Assembly: GCF_003477705.1 (NCBI RefSeq)
Contig: NZ_QUDV01000001.1
Coordinates: forward strand, 186,001-250,000
DNA from: Dorea sp. AF36-15AT
GTDB lineage: Bacteria > Bacillota > Clostridia > Lachnospirales > Lachnospiraceae
DNA: 64,000 bases
Direction of reading: 5' to 3'
The notes beneath the pieces are model-generated. The model searched no databases. It was not told the origin of the DNA and saw only the letters and a list, made by a program, of their open reading frames with translations. Shown here piece by piece: positions 37,093 through 45,859 of the stretch. The stretch's first letter is position 1. The number at the start of each line of letters is the position of its first letter. The position numbers and the translations under genes are program-made.

Positions 37093-38853
37093 ATGGAACG
37101 CTGGGTATTGCTTAGAAAAGGTGCAGACTATCAGGCGATCGGAGAAAAATTTCATATTGCGCCGAGGATCGCATGCCTGATCCGCAATCGGGAAGTGATC
37201 GGAGATGAAGCCATTGATCAGTATCTGAATGGCACGATTGCAGATCTGCATGATGGTATGCTGATGAAAGGTATGGATCAGGCGGTGGATATTCTGATGG
37301 AAAAGATTCGGGAAGGTGCAAGGATACGTGTGATCGGAGATTATGATATCGATGGCGTGAATGCAACCTATATTCTGCTGGAGGCACTGGAAGGACTGCG
37401 CGGAGAGGTAGATATGGATATTCCGGATCGGATTACGGATGGATATGGTCTGAACCGCAATCTCATTGACCGGGCATTTGACGATGGTATTGATACGATC
37501 ATTACCTGCGATAATGGAATTGCGGCGGAATCAGAGATTGCATATGCAAAAGAAATGGGAATGACTGTGATCGTTACGGATCATCATGAAGTGTCGTATA
37601 CAGATGAAGGAGAAGAGCGGATTTATCATTTGCCGCCAGCAGATGCAGTGGTCGATCCAAAGCAGCCAGGATGTGAATATCCATTTAAAGGACTTTGTGG
37701 AGCCGCGGTAGCGTATAAATGCATGGAATGTCTGTATGAAGCCATGGGAGAGGATTCGACAGACCTGGATTATCTGCTGGAACCAGTTGGCATTGCAACC
37801 ATTGGAGATGTGATGGATCTGACAGATGAGAACAGAATCTTTGTAAAACAGGCACTGGAAATGATGGGACACAGCTCTAATCCAGGACTTCGTGCACTGA
37901 TGCAGTGTACGGGGGTACCGATAGATCAGGTGCGTGCATATCATGTCGGGTTTGTGCTTGGCCCATGTATCAATGCGGGAGGCAGACTGGATACGGCAAA
38001 ACGTGCACTGGCACTTCTCAGAGCAAAAAATGAACGGGATGCCATGGTACTTGCCGGCGACTTGAAGGCATTGAATGACAGTAGAAAGGAACTGACCGAG
38101 TGGGCAGTAGAAGAAGCTGTCCATATAGTGGAGGAAAAAGGATATCTGGATGATCGTGTATTGGTGATTTATTTACCGGATTGTCATGAAAGCATTGCCG
38201 GAATTGTAGCAGGAAGGATCAGAGAGCGGTATTACCGTCCGGTATATGTGCTGACCGACAGCGAGGATGGCGTTAAAGGATCAGGCAGATCGATTGAAGC
38301 ATATCATATGTTTGAAGAACTGATTAAGTGCAGTGATTTGCTGACAAAGTTTGGCGGGCACAGACAGGCAGCAGGACTTTCAATGGAGCCGGGAAAGGTA
38401 GACGCATTTCGCAGAAGATTAAATGAGAACTGCACGCTCACAGAAAAAGATCTGCAAGAGAAGGTCTCAATAGATATGGAACTTCCATTTTCCAACATTA
38501 CAGAACAGTTTATCGAAGAGCTGGAACTGTTAGAACCATTTGGAAAAGGCAATACCAAGCCGGTATTTGCAGTGCGGAATGCAGAACTCTTATCTGCCAG
38601 AATAATCGGCAAAGAGCGTAATATGCTGAAGTTTCAGATTCGGGATGACAGCCGTGTGACGATGGAAGCATTATACTTCGGAGATGCGTCTGTATTTATG
38701 GAAACAGTGACTGCCAGATATGGAAGAGACTGCGCAGAACGGCTACTTGCAGGTAAATCATCCGGTATTCGGATGTCATTTACTTTTTATCCGGGTATTA
38801 ATGAATACATGGGTAACCGAAGTATGCAAATTATCATTACCCATTATATGTAA
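37093..38853 (+). CDS. recJ: Single-stranded-DNA-specific exonuclease RecJ
   Basis: 586 residues from the ATG at 37093, which has GGAG six bases upstream; the ATG at 37081 overlaps that site. DHH-family motifs: GDYDIDGVNATY (about 79-90), the metal motif TDHHEV, and the DHHA1 motif SGRSIEAYHMFEELIKCSDLL with GGHRQAAGLS. RecJ degrades single-stranded DNA 5' to 3' in recombination and repair. It lacks the extra C-terminal domain of longer RecJ proteins. Confidence 0.93.
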   Translation: MERWVLLRKGADYQAIGEKFHIAPRIACLIRNREVIGDEAIDQYLNGTIADLHDGMLMKGMDQAVDILMEKIREGARIRVIGDYDIDGVNATYILLEALEGLRGEVDMDIPDRITDGYGLNRNLIDRAFDDGIDTIITCDNGIAAESEIAYAKEMGMTVIVTDHHEVSYTDEGEERIYHLPPADAVVDPKQPGCEYPFKGLCGAAVAYKCMECLYEAMGEDSTDLDYLLEPVGIATIGDVMDLTDENRIFVKQALEMMGHSSNPGLRALMQCTGVPIDQVRAYHVGFVLGPCINAGGRLDTAKRALALLRAKNERDAMVLAGDLKALNDSRKELTEWAVEEAVHIVEEKGYLDDRVLVIYLPDCHESIAGIVAGRIRERYYRPVYVLTDSEDGVKGSGRSIEAYHMFEELIKCSDLLTKFGGHRQAAGLSMEPGKVDAFRRRLNENCTLTEKDLQEKVSIDMELPFSNITEQFIEELELLEPFGKGNTKPVFAVRNAELLSARIIGKERNMLKFQIRDDSRVTMEALYFGDASVFMETVTARYGRDCAERLLAGKSSGIRMSFTFYPGINEYMGNRSMQIIITHYM

Positions 38854-38892
38854 TTATAATTACCTATAAATAGGTATAATATGTAAAAGAGT

Positions 38893-38921
38893 TTGAAAAC
38901 ATTGTATCCAAATGCTATACT
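38893..38921 (+). promoter_or_regulatory. relA promoter
   Basis: TTGAAA (38893-38898), a 17-bp spacer and TATACT (38916-38921) with an extended TGC element. Confidence 0.7.
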
Positions 38922-38964
38922 ATAAAATAGTATATTCGATACTGAAAGGAAGGAGGGCATTGAT

Positions 38965-41310
38965 ATGGCAGATGTGAAGAAACAGATGGAGCCGAGCAGC
39001 AGTATCAGACCGGAAGTTATTACAGAGAACCAGGCAATTGGTCTGGAAGTTGTAGATGGTCATGCAGTGAAAGCACCTGCAGATTATCAAGACCCTGAGG
39101 AATTATATCAGATTCTGATTAACAAAGTGAAAACGTATCATCCGTCAGAAGATGTGTCCATGATCGAGAAAGCATATAAGCTTGCAAAGGAAGCTCACAA
39201 AGGACAATTCCGTAAATCTGGAGAAGCATACATCATTCATCCCCTGTGGGTAGCCATTATACTGGCGAATCTGGAACTGGATAAGGAGACAATCGTAGCC
39301 GGAATACTCCACGATGTGGTAGAGGATACGGTTATGACAGATGAAGAGATACGAAAAGAATTTGGAGATGAGGTAGCACTTCTGGTAGATGGTGTTACCA
39401 AGTTGGGACAGTTGTCTTATTCTGCAGATAAGCTGGAAGTACAGGCAGAGAACCTGAGAAAGATGTTCCTGGCTATGGCAAAGGATATCCGTGTTGTCAT
39501 TATTAAGCTGGCTGACCGCCTGCATAATATGCGGACGCTGCAGTTTATGCGCCCGGAGAAGCAGAAAGAAAAAGCAAGAGAGACGATGGACATTTATGCA
39601 CCAATCGCGCAGAGACTTGGTATCTCCAGGATTAAGACGGAGTTGGATGATCTGTCTTTAAAATATCTGAAGCCAGAGGTGTTTTATGATCTGGTAGATC
39701 AGATCAATGCACGTAAGACAGAACGAGAAGAATTTATCCAACAGATTGTTGAGGAAGTATCTAATCATATTAAGAATGCGAATATTGATGCGGATGTTTA
39801 CGGAAGGGTAAAGCATTTCTTCAGTATCTATAAGAAAATGGTGAATCAGGATAAAACAGTTGACCAGATTTATGACCTGTTTGCTGTACGCATTGTAGTA
39901 GATTCCGTCAAGGACTGTTATGCGGCACTGGGTGTGATCCACGAGATGTATACACCGATTCCGGGCAGATTTAAGGATTATATCGCTATGCCAAAGGCGA
40001 ATATGTACCAATCTCTGCATACGACACTGATGAGTTCTGCGGGACAGCCGTTTGAGGTGCAGATCCGCACTCATGAGATGCATAAGACTGCAGAATATGG
40101 TATTGCAGCACACTGGAAATACAAAGAGTCCAATGATGGCAAGAAGAGTGTGAAAGTTCAGGAAGAAGAGAAGCTGAACTGGCTCAGGCAGATCCTGGAG
40201 TGGCAGAGGGACATGTCTGATAACAAGGAGTTCCTTTCTATGCTGAAAGGAGATCTGGATCTGTTTAAAGAAGATGTATATTGCTTTACGCCAAACGGAG
40301 AAGTAAAGCGTTTGCCGAATGGCTCTACTCCGATTGATTTTGCCTACGCGATCCACAGTGCGGTAGGTAATAAGATGGTCGGTGCCAGAGTGAACGGTAA
40401 GCTTGTAACTATTGATTACAAGATTCAGAACGGAGACAGAATCGAGATCCTGACTTCGCAGAATTCCAAAGGACCAAGCCGTGACTGGTTGAACATCGTG
40501 GCGAGTTCACAGGCGAAGTCTAAGATCAATCAGTGGTTTAAAAAGCAGTTTAAAGAAGAGAATATTATACGCGGTAAGGAACTGATGGCAGTTTACTGCC
40601 GGTCTAAGAGTATTGAGATTACGAATATTACCAAGCCGAAGTATCAGGAGATTGTGCAGAGAAAATACGGATTCAGAGATTGGGAGTCTGTACTTGCGGC
40701 GGTTGGACATGGCGGCTTAAAAGAAGGTCAGGTAGTGAACCGACTTGTGGAGGAATACAGCAAGGAGCACAAGAAAGAGATTACCAATGAGGCTGTTCTT
40801 GAAAAGGTAGCAGAAGCGACCAAGAATAAGGTGCACATTGCGAAGTCTAAGAGTGGTATCGTGGTCAAAGGTATTGATGATGTGGCTGTTCGTTTCTCAC
40901 GTTGCTGTAATCCGGTGCCGGGTGACGAGATCGTGGGATTTGTAACCCGCGGAAGAGGACTTTCTATTCACCGTACGGACTGCGTGAATATATTAAATCT
41001 GACGGATGCTGAAAGAGCCCGTCTGATCAATGCAGAGTGGGAAAGCACTGTTACCGGCAAAGAAGGCGGTCAGTATCTGACAGATATCAAGATGTATGCT
41101 GAGGACAGACAGGGACTTTTGATGGAGATGTCTCGTGTATTTACGGAAGAGAAGATAGACGTTAAGACTATGAATGTGCGCACAAGTAAGAAGAATACAG
41201 CCACGATTGAAGTTGGATTTATCGTACACGGCAGAGAGGAACTGGAGCGTGTAGTTAAGAAACTGCAGCAGTTATCAGGTGTGATCGATATTGAACGTAC
41301 AGCTGGCTAA
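38965..41310 (+). CDS. relA: Bifunctional (p)ppGpp synthetase/hydrolase RelA/SpoT
   Basis: 781 residues. The HD hydrolase domain (about 70-210) contains HDVVEDT and the intact metal residues; the synthetase domain (about 260-380) contains GRFKDYIAMPKANMYQSLHT; then TGS (about 425-485), helical, zinc-finger-like (RCCNPVPGDEIVGFVTRGRG) and ACT domains. It makes and breaks the alarmone (p)ppGpp in response to starvation. An atypical ~45-residue N-terminal extension precedes the HD domain. Confidence 0.97.
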   Translation: MADVKKQMEPSSSIRPEVITENQAIGLEVVDGHAVKAPADYQDPEELYQILINKVKTYHPSEDVSMIEKAYKLAKEAHKGQFRKSGEAYIIHPLWVAIILANLELDKETIVAGILHDVVEDTVMTDEEIRKEFGDEVALLVDGVTKLGQLSYSADKLEVQAENLRKMFLAMAKDIRVVIIKLADRLHNMRTLQFMRPEKQKEKARETMDIYAPIAQRLGISRIKTELDDLSLKYLKPEVFYDLVDQINARKTEREEFIQQIVEEVSNHIKNANIDADVYGRVKHFFSIYKKMVNQDKTVDQIYDLFAVRIVVDSVKDCYAALGVIHEMYTPIPGRFKDYIAMPKANMYQSLHTTLMSSAGQPFEVQIRTHEMHKTAEYGIAAHWKYKESNDGKKSVKVQEEEKLNWLRQILEWQRDMSDNKEFLSMLKGDLDLFKEDVYCFTPNGEVKRLPNGSTPIDFAYAIHSAVGNKMVGARVNGKLVTIDYKIQNGDRIEILTSQNSKGPSRDWLNIVASSQAKSKINQWFKKQFKEENIIRGKELMAVYCRSKSIEITNITKPKYQEIVQRKYGFRDWESVLAAVGHGGLKEGQVVNRLVEEYSKEHKKEITNEAVLEKVAEATKNKVHIAKSKSGIVVKGIDDVAVRFSRCCNPVPGDEIVGFVTRGRGLSIHRTDCVNILNLTDAERARLINAEWESTVTGKEGGQYLTDIKMYAEDRQGLLMEMSRVFTEEKIDVKTMNVRTSKKNTATIEVGFIVHGREELERVVKKLQQLSGVIDIERTAG

Positions 41311-41329
41311 TCCGACGGGAGGATAATGT

Positions 41330-42319
41330 ATGAATTTTGGAATTGTTGGAACGAATTTTATTTCTGACTGGTTTGTAAATGCAGGAAGACACTGCGAAGG
41401 ATTCTGTGTACAGGCAGTGTATTCCCGCACCATGGAGAAGGGAAGAACTTTCGCAGATAAGCATGGAATTCCAGATTGCTATGATTCACTGGAAGCACTT
41501 GCATCAGCAGATAATGTGGATGCAGTGTATATTGCAAGCCCGACAGCCTGTCATGCAGCACAGAGTATCCAGATGCTGAATGCAGGGAAACATGTACTCT
41601 GTGAGAAACCGGTAGCGTCTAACGAGAAGGAGCTCCGGGCAATGCTTGCAGCAGCAAAGGAACATGGTGTGGTCTTTATGGAGGCAATGAAGCTGGTGAT
41701 CAATCCGGCATTTGATGCTATTATGGAGAATTTGCCAAAGCTTGGTAAGATCCGAAGAGTAACATTTCAGATGTGCCAGTATTCCAGCAGATATGATAAG
41801 TTTAAGAATGGAATCATTGAAAATGCATTCCGTCCGGAATTATCCAATGGAAGCCTGATGGATATCGGTGTCTACTGTGTACATCCGATGGTAAAGATTC
41901 TTGGAAAACCAGACCGTGTGATGGCATCCTGTGTGAAACTGCATAACGGTGTGGATGGCATGGGGACAATTCTTGCATCCTATGATGAACAGGGAGCACA
42001 GGCAGAACTGATCTATTCTAAGATCACAGATTCGCCGGTTCCAAGCCAGATTCAGGGAGAAGATGGCACGATGTATATGGAAAGCCTTCCTATCCTAACG
42101 AAGGTATGGATCAGATACCGGGATAAGAGCAGGGAAGATATTTCATTTGAACTGGAAGATCCTGATAATAATATGAATTATGAGATTGCAGAATTTATGC
42201 GCATTGCGGAAGCGAATGGATCCGCTGAAACACATAACCAATATTCGGTATGGGAGATGCAGGTTATGGATGAAGCGCGCCGTCAGATGGGAATTGTATT
42301 TCCGGCTGACAGAGTATAA
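41330..42319 (+). CDS. Gfo/Idh/MocA-family NAD(P)-dependent oxidoreductase
   Basis: 329 residues. N-terminal Rossmann domain (NFGIVGTNFISDWF), the family's CEKPVAS motif (about 90-96) with the catalytic Lys, and a C-terminal alpha/beta domain (GSLMDIGVYCVHPM). Enzymes of this family oxidise or reduce sugars, inositols and related compounds. The substrate is not apparent. It follows relA by 19 bp and precedes an MBL hydrolase. Confidence 0.9.
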   Translation: MNFGIVGTNFISDWFVNAGRHCEGFCVQAVYSRTMEKGRTFADKHGIPDCYDSLEALASADNVDAVYIASPTACHAAQSIQMLNAGKHVLCEKPVASNEKELRAMLAAAKEHGVVFMEAMKLVINPAFDAIMENLPKLGKIRRVTFQMCQYSSRYDKFKNGIIENAFRPELSNGSLMDIGVYCVHPMVKILGKPDRVMASCVKLHNGVDGMGTILASYDEQGAQAELIYSKITDSPVPSQIQGEDGTMYMESLPILTKVWIRYRDKSREDISFELEDPDNNMNYEIAEFMRIAEANGSAETHNQYSVWEMQVMDEARRQMGIVFPADRV

Positions 42320-42355
42320 GAGTGTATAGGTATAATATAGGCAGAGGGATAGAAT

Positions 42356-42979
42356 ATGACAGTAAAACAATTTCTGGCAGGTCCGATTGGGACAAACTGT
42401 TATTTATTGATCAATGAAAAAACAAAAGAAGCGGTTATCGTAGATCCGGCGTCCTGTCCGGATTATATGATGAATTATATTAAGACGGAAGAGATTAAAT
42501 TGAAAGCAATTCTGCTTACACATGCGCATTTTGACCATATTATGGGAATTGATGATGTTCTTAACAAATATGGTAAGATGCCGGTATATGTGCATGAGGC
42601 AGATAAGCCGATGCTGGAGGATCCGCAGCAGAATATGACGATGTCCTGTGGCTTTCCTTATGCTTACAAAGGGGCACAGGCAGTACAGGATGGTCAGGTG
42701 TTGTCACTGATCGGTTATGAAATCAAAGTTCTTCATACACCGGGACATACACCGGGAGGATGCTGCTATTATATTGCATCGGAACATGTGCTGATCAGTG
42801 GAGATACGCTGTTCCAGCAGTCTATCGGAAGAACGGATTTCCCTGGCGGAAGCATGAGTGATCTTGTCCGTGCAGTGAAAGAGAAGCTGATGATACTTCC
42901 AGAGGATACCGTGGTATATCCCGGACATATGGGAACGACCACAATCGCAGATGAAAAGAGAATGAATCCATTTTTGTAG
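42356..42979 (+). CDS. MBL-fold metallo-hydrolase, glyoxalase II-like
   Basis: 207 residues, the usual size of the compact GloB-like group. The metal motif THAHFDHIMG is at about residues 59-68; HTPGHTPGG and SGDTLF complete the zinc site; GRTDFPGG and YPGHMG are also typical. Proteins of this type hydrolyse thioesters or other small esters; the substrate is not known. Confidence 0.9.
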   Translation: MTVKQFLAGPIGTNCYLLINEKTKEAVIVDPASCPDYMMNYIKTEEIKLKAILLTHAHFDHIMGIDDVLNKYGKMPVYVHEADKPMLEDPQQNMTMSCGFPYAYKGAQAVQDGQVLSLIGYEIKVLHTPGHTPGGCCYYIASEHVLISGDTLFQQSIGRTDFPGGSMSDLVRAVKEKLMILPEDTVVYPGHMGTTTIADEKRMNPFL

Positions 42980-43018
42980 TGAATGGATCATTTAGTATAG
43001 TAAGAAGAGAAAGAGCCG

Positions 43019-43043
43019 GGCATCTGATGTGATTTCAGATGCC
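43019..43043 (+). other. Perfect hairpin in the hemZ leader
   Basis: GGCATCTGA (43019-43027) and TCAGATGCC (43035-43043) pair perfectly around TGTGATT. No T-run follows, and the hemZ ribosome binding site is 10 bp downstream, so it may affect translation or mRNA stability. Confidence 0.6.
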
Positions 43044-43064
43044 TGTTCAAGTAAAGGAACTATT

Positions 43065-44540
43065 ATGATAAAGATAGAAGCAAAAGAAGAACGGTATCTG
43101 TACAATGCGTATCATATGATCAAGGCCTTTTATGCATCGGAAGAGGTCGAACAGTGCTGCAAGAAGAATCAGAAGGAAGATCTGAAACTGACGGAGACAG
43201 ACGGAACATCACAGATTTTTACAATAGATACAGACCATACCCATTGTGTGAACGATATCCGGCGAGAGCTTGACAGAAAGGTATATCAGTATCTGGTTCA
43301 TCGAACAGGTAAAGAACTTGCGTGGGGGATGCTGACCGGAGTCCGACCTGCTAAGCTTGCTACAAAGGCGGTAGAGCAAGGTGTAGAGAAAACAGAGTTT
43401 ATAAAGCAATTCCAGGAAGAATATCTGGTGTCAGCGGAAAAGGCAGGACTTGCATATGACATTGCAGTGCGGGAGCGGGATGTATTATCTGAACTCGATT
43501 ATAAGGATGGCTACAGTCTGTATGTAGGGATTCCGTTCTGTCCGAGTGTGTGTAGTTACTGTTCGTTCAGTTCTGGACCGATAGATAAATGGCGAGATCA
43601 GATTCCGGCGTATCTGGATGCGCTTTGCAAAGAACTTACATATATCGGAAAAGTATCCTCAGAGAAGAAACTGAATACCATTTACATCGGAGGCGGTACA
43701 CCTACCAGCCTGGATGCAGAGCAGCTGGATCAGATTCTGACCTGTATTGATCAGTCATTTTCCAGAGAGCATCTGCTGGAATATACGGTGGAAGCCGGAA
43801 GACCAGATAGTATTACGGAAAAGAAACTTCAGGTGATAAAACGGCATGGAGTTACACGTATTTCTATTAATCCACAGACTATGCAGCAGAAGACGTTGGA
43901 TCGGATTGGAAGAAAGCACAGTGTGCAGGAAGTAAAAGACATTTACCGGATGGCACGGAAACTTGGATTTGACAATATCAATATGGATCTGATCGCTGGG
44001 CTCCCAGGAGAGGGGCTGGAAGATATGAAGGATACGCTTGCGCAGATCCAGGAGCTTGCGCCGGACAGCCTGACTGTGCATTCACTTGCAATCAAGCGTG
44101 CGGCGCAGATGGGGCAGGAGAAGAGTACTCTTGGCTATGTGCGGGATCTGGAGGAACAGACGGAGCATCCGGAAAGAATGGCAGAGACATTATCAGCGAT
44201 GATCGAATGTGCGCATGAGACGGCCTATGAGATGGAACTAGTGTCATATTATCTGTACCGGCAGAAGAATATTGCGGGTAATTTTGAAAATGTTGGTTAT
44301 GCAAAGGTTGACAAAGCCGGAATATACAATATACTTATTATGGAAGAAAAACAGTCGATTATTGCGGCAGGTGCAGGTGCATCAACCAAGATCGTACTGC
44401 CAGTGCCTGTTCCTGTACCAGGCAGCAGGAATGGAAAAACCACGACATTGATTCGTGTGGAAAATGTAAAAAGCATTCGGGATTACATTGCCCGGATTGA
44501 TGAAATGATAGAGCGAAAAGGAGAATGGTTATGGCATTAA
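43065..44540 (+). CDS. hemZ: Coproporphyrinogen dehydrogenase HemZ (radical SAM)
   Basis: About 491 residues from the ATG at 43065, behind AAAGGAAC. The radical SAM motif CPSVCSYC lies in FCPSVCSYCSFSS, followed by the glycine-rich SAM motif IGGGTPTS. It belongs to the HemN-like HemZ group common in Clostridia. The rest of the heme pathway is not visible here, so a different radical SAM role is possible. It overlaps hisS by 10 bp, so the two are translationally coupled. Confidence 0.9.
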   Translation: MIKIEAKEERYLYNAYHMIKAFYASEEVEQCCKKNQKEDLKLTETDGTSQIFTIDTDHTHCVNDIRRELDRKVYQYLVHRTGKELAWGMLTGVRPAKLATKAVEQGVEKTEFIKQFQEEYLVSAEKAGLAYDIAVRERDVLSELDYKDGYSLYVGIPFCPSVCSYCSFSSGPIDKWRDQIPAYLDALCKELTYIGKVSSEKKLNTIYIGGGTPTSLDAEQLDQILTCIDQSFSREHLLEYTVEAGRPDSITEKKLQVIKRHGVTRISINPQTMQQKTLDRIGRKHSVQEVKDIYRMARKLGFDNINMDLIAGLPGEGLEDMKDTLAQIQELAPDSLTVHSLAIKRAAQMGQEKSTLGYVRDLEEQTEHPERMAETLSAMIECAHETAYEMELVSYYLYRQKNIAGNFENVGYAKVDKAGIYNILIMEEKQSIIAAGAGASTKIVLPVPVPVPGSRNGKTTTLIRVENVKSIRDYIARIDEMIERKGEWLWH

Positions 44541-45796
44541 AGAAGAAACCAGTCACCGGTATGAAGGACATGATGCCGGACGAGATGGAGATCCGTGATT
44601 ACGTGATCCACCTGATCAAAGAGACTTATAAGACATATGGATTTACCTCGATGGAGACACCATGTGTAGAGCATATTGAGAACCTGTGCAGCAAGCAGGG
44701 GGGAGATAATGAGAAGCTGATCTTTAAGATCCTGAAGCGTGGCGAGAAGCTGAAGCTTGAGACTGCAAAGGATGAGGCAGATCTGGTAGACGGAGGACTT
44801 CGTTATGATCTGACTGTACCGCTTGCAAGATACTATGCAAATCATGCTAACGATCTGCCGTCACCGTTCAAGGCATTGCAGATCGGTAATGTATGGCGTG
44901 CAGACCGTCCGCAGAGAGGACGTTTCCGTCAGTTCATGCAGTGTGATATTGACATTCTCGGTGAGGCATCGAACCTCGCAGAGATCGAGCTGATCCTTGC
45001 AACGACAGCAATGCTTGGTAAGCTTGATTTTACGAATTTTACAGTAAAGATCAATGACCGTAATATCCTGAAAGCCATGGCGGCTTACTGTGGATTTAAG
45101 GAAGAAGATTATGATGAAGTATTTATTATCTTGGATAAGATGGACAAGATCGGTAAAGATGGCGTAGCAGAAGAACTCTGTGAGATGGGTTATGACAGAT
45201 CAGCTGTTGATCAGTATCTTGGATTGTTTGATGAGATCACACCGGATGTATCCGGTATCCGCTATCTGAAAGAGAAGCTTGGCGATTGCCTGAAAGATGA
45301 GACGGCAGACGGTATGGGACAGATTATTTCCAGCGTAGAAGCCGCAAAGGAATGTGACTTCAAGTTACAGTTTGATCCGACACTGGTGCGTGGACAGTCA
45401 TACTACACAGGAACCATTTTCGAGGTGACGATGGATGACTTCGGCGGCTCTGTTGCCGGAGGTGGAAGATATGATAAGATGATCGGTAAATTTACCGGAC
45501 AGGACACACCGGCATGTGGATTCTCTATCGGATTCGAGCGTATTGTCATGCTGCTTCTGGAAAATGGATATCAGATTCCGTCTAAGCGTGCAAAAAAAGC
45601 ATATCTGCTGGAGAAGAAGATGCCGCAGGAAGGCATCCTGAAAGTGCTGAATCTTGCCAAAGCAGATCGTGCGGCAGGCAAGCAGGTGTTGATCGTGAAT
45701 ATGAAAAAGAATAAAAAGTTCCAGAAGGAACAGCTGGCAGCAGACGGTTACGAAGAAATCGTGGACTGCTACCGTGATTCCATAATGGAGCTGTAA
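44531..45796 (+). CDS. hisS: Histidyl-tRNA synthetase
   Basis: 421 residues from the ATG at 44531 (AAAAGGAG is 7 bp upstream; the ATG at 44525 is too close). Class II motifs: motif 1 region near residue 50, motif 2 VWRADRPQRGRFRQFMQCD and the histidine-A loop LVRGQSYYTGTIFE, motif 3 GFSIGFERI. The C-terminal anticodon domain is short. It charges tRNA-His. Its neighbour is aspS, the usual Firmicutes pair. Confidence 0.96.
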   Translation: MALKKKPVTGMKDMMPDEMEIRDYVIHLIKETYKTYGFTSMETPCVEHIENLCSKQGGDNEKLIFKILKRGEKLKLETAKDEADLVDGGLRYDLTVPLARYYANHANDLPSPFKALQIGNVWRADRPQRGRFRQFMQCDIDILGEASNLAEIELILATTAMLGKLDFTNFTVKINDRNILKAMAAYCGFKEEDYDEVFIILDKMDKIGKDGVAEELCEMGYDRSAVDQYLGLFDEITPDVSGIRYLKEKLGDCLKDETADGMGQIISSVEAAKECDFKLQFDPTLVRGQSYYTGTIFEVTMDDFGGSVAGGGRYDKMIGKFTGQDTPACGFSIGFERIVMLLLENGYQIPSKRAKKAYLLEKKMPQEGILKVLNLAKADRAAGKQVLIVNMKKNKKFQKEQLAADGYEEIVDCYRDSIMEL

Positions 45797-45859
45797 GATT
45801 GATAGCTATACAATCAATATAGAAGTTAATATAGAAGAGAACAATCGAGGAGGATTATC

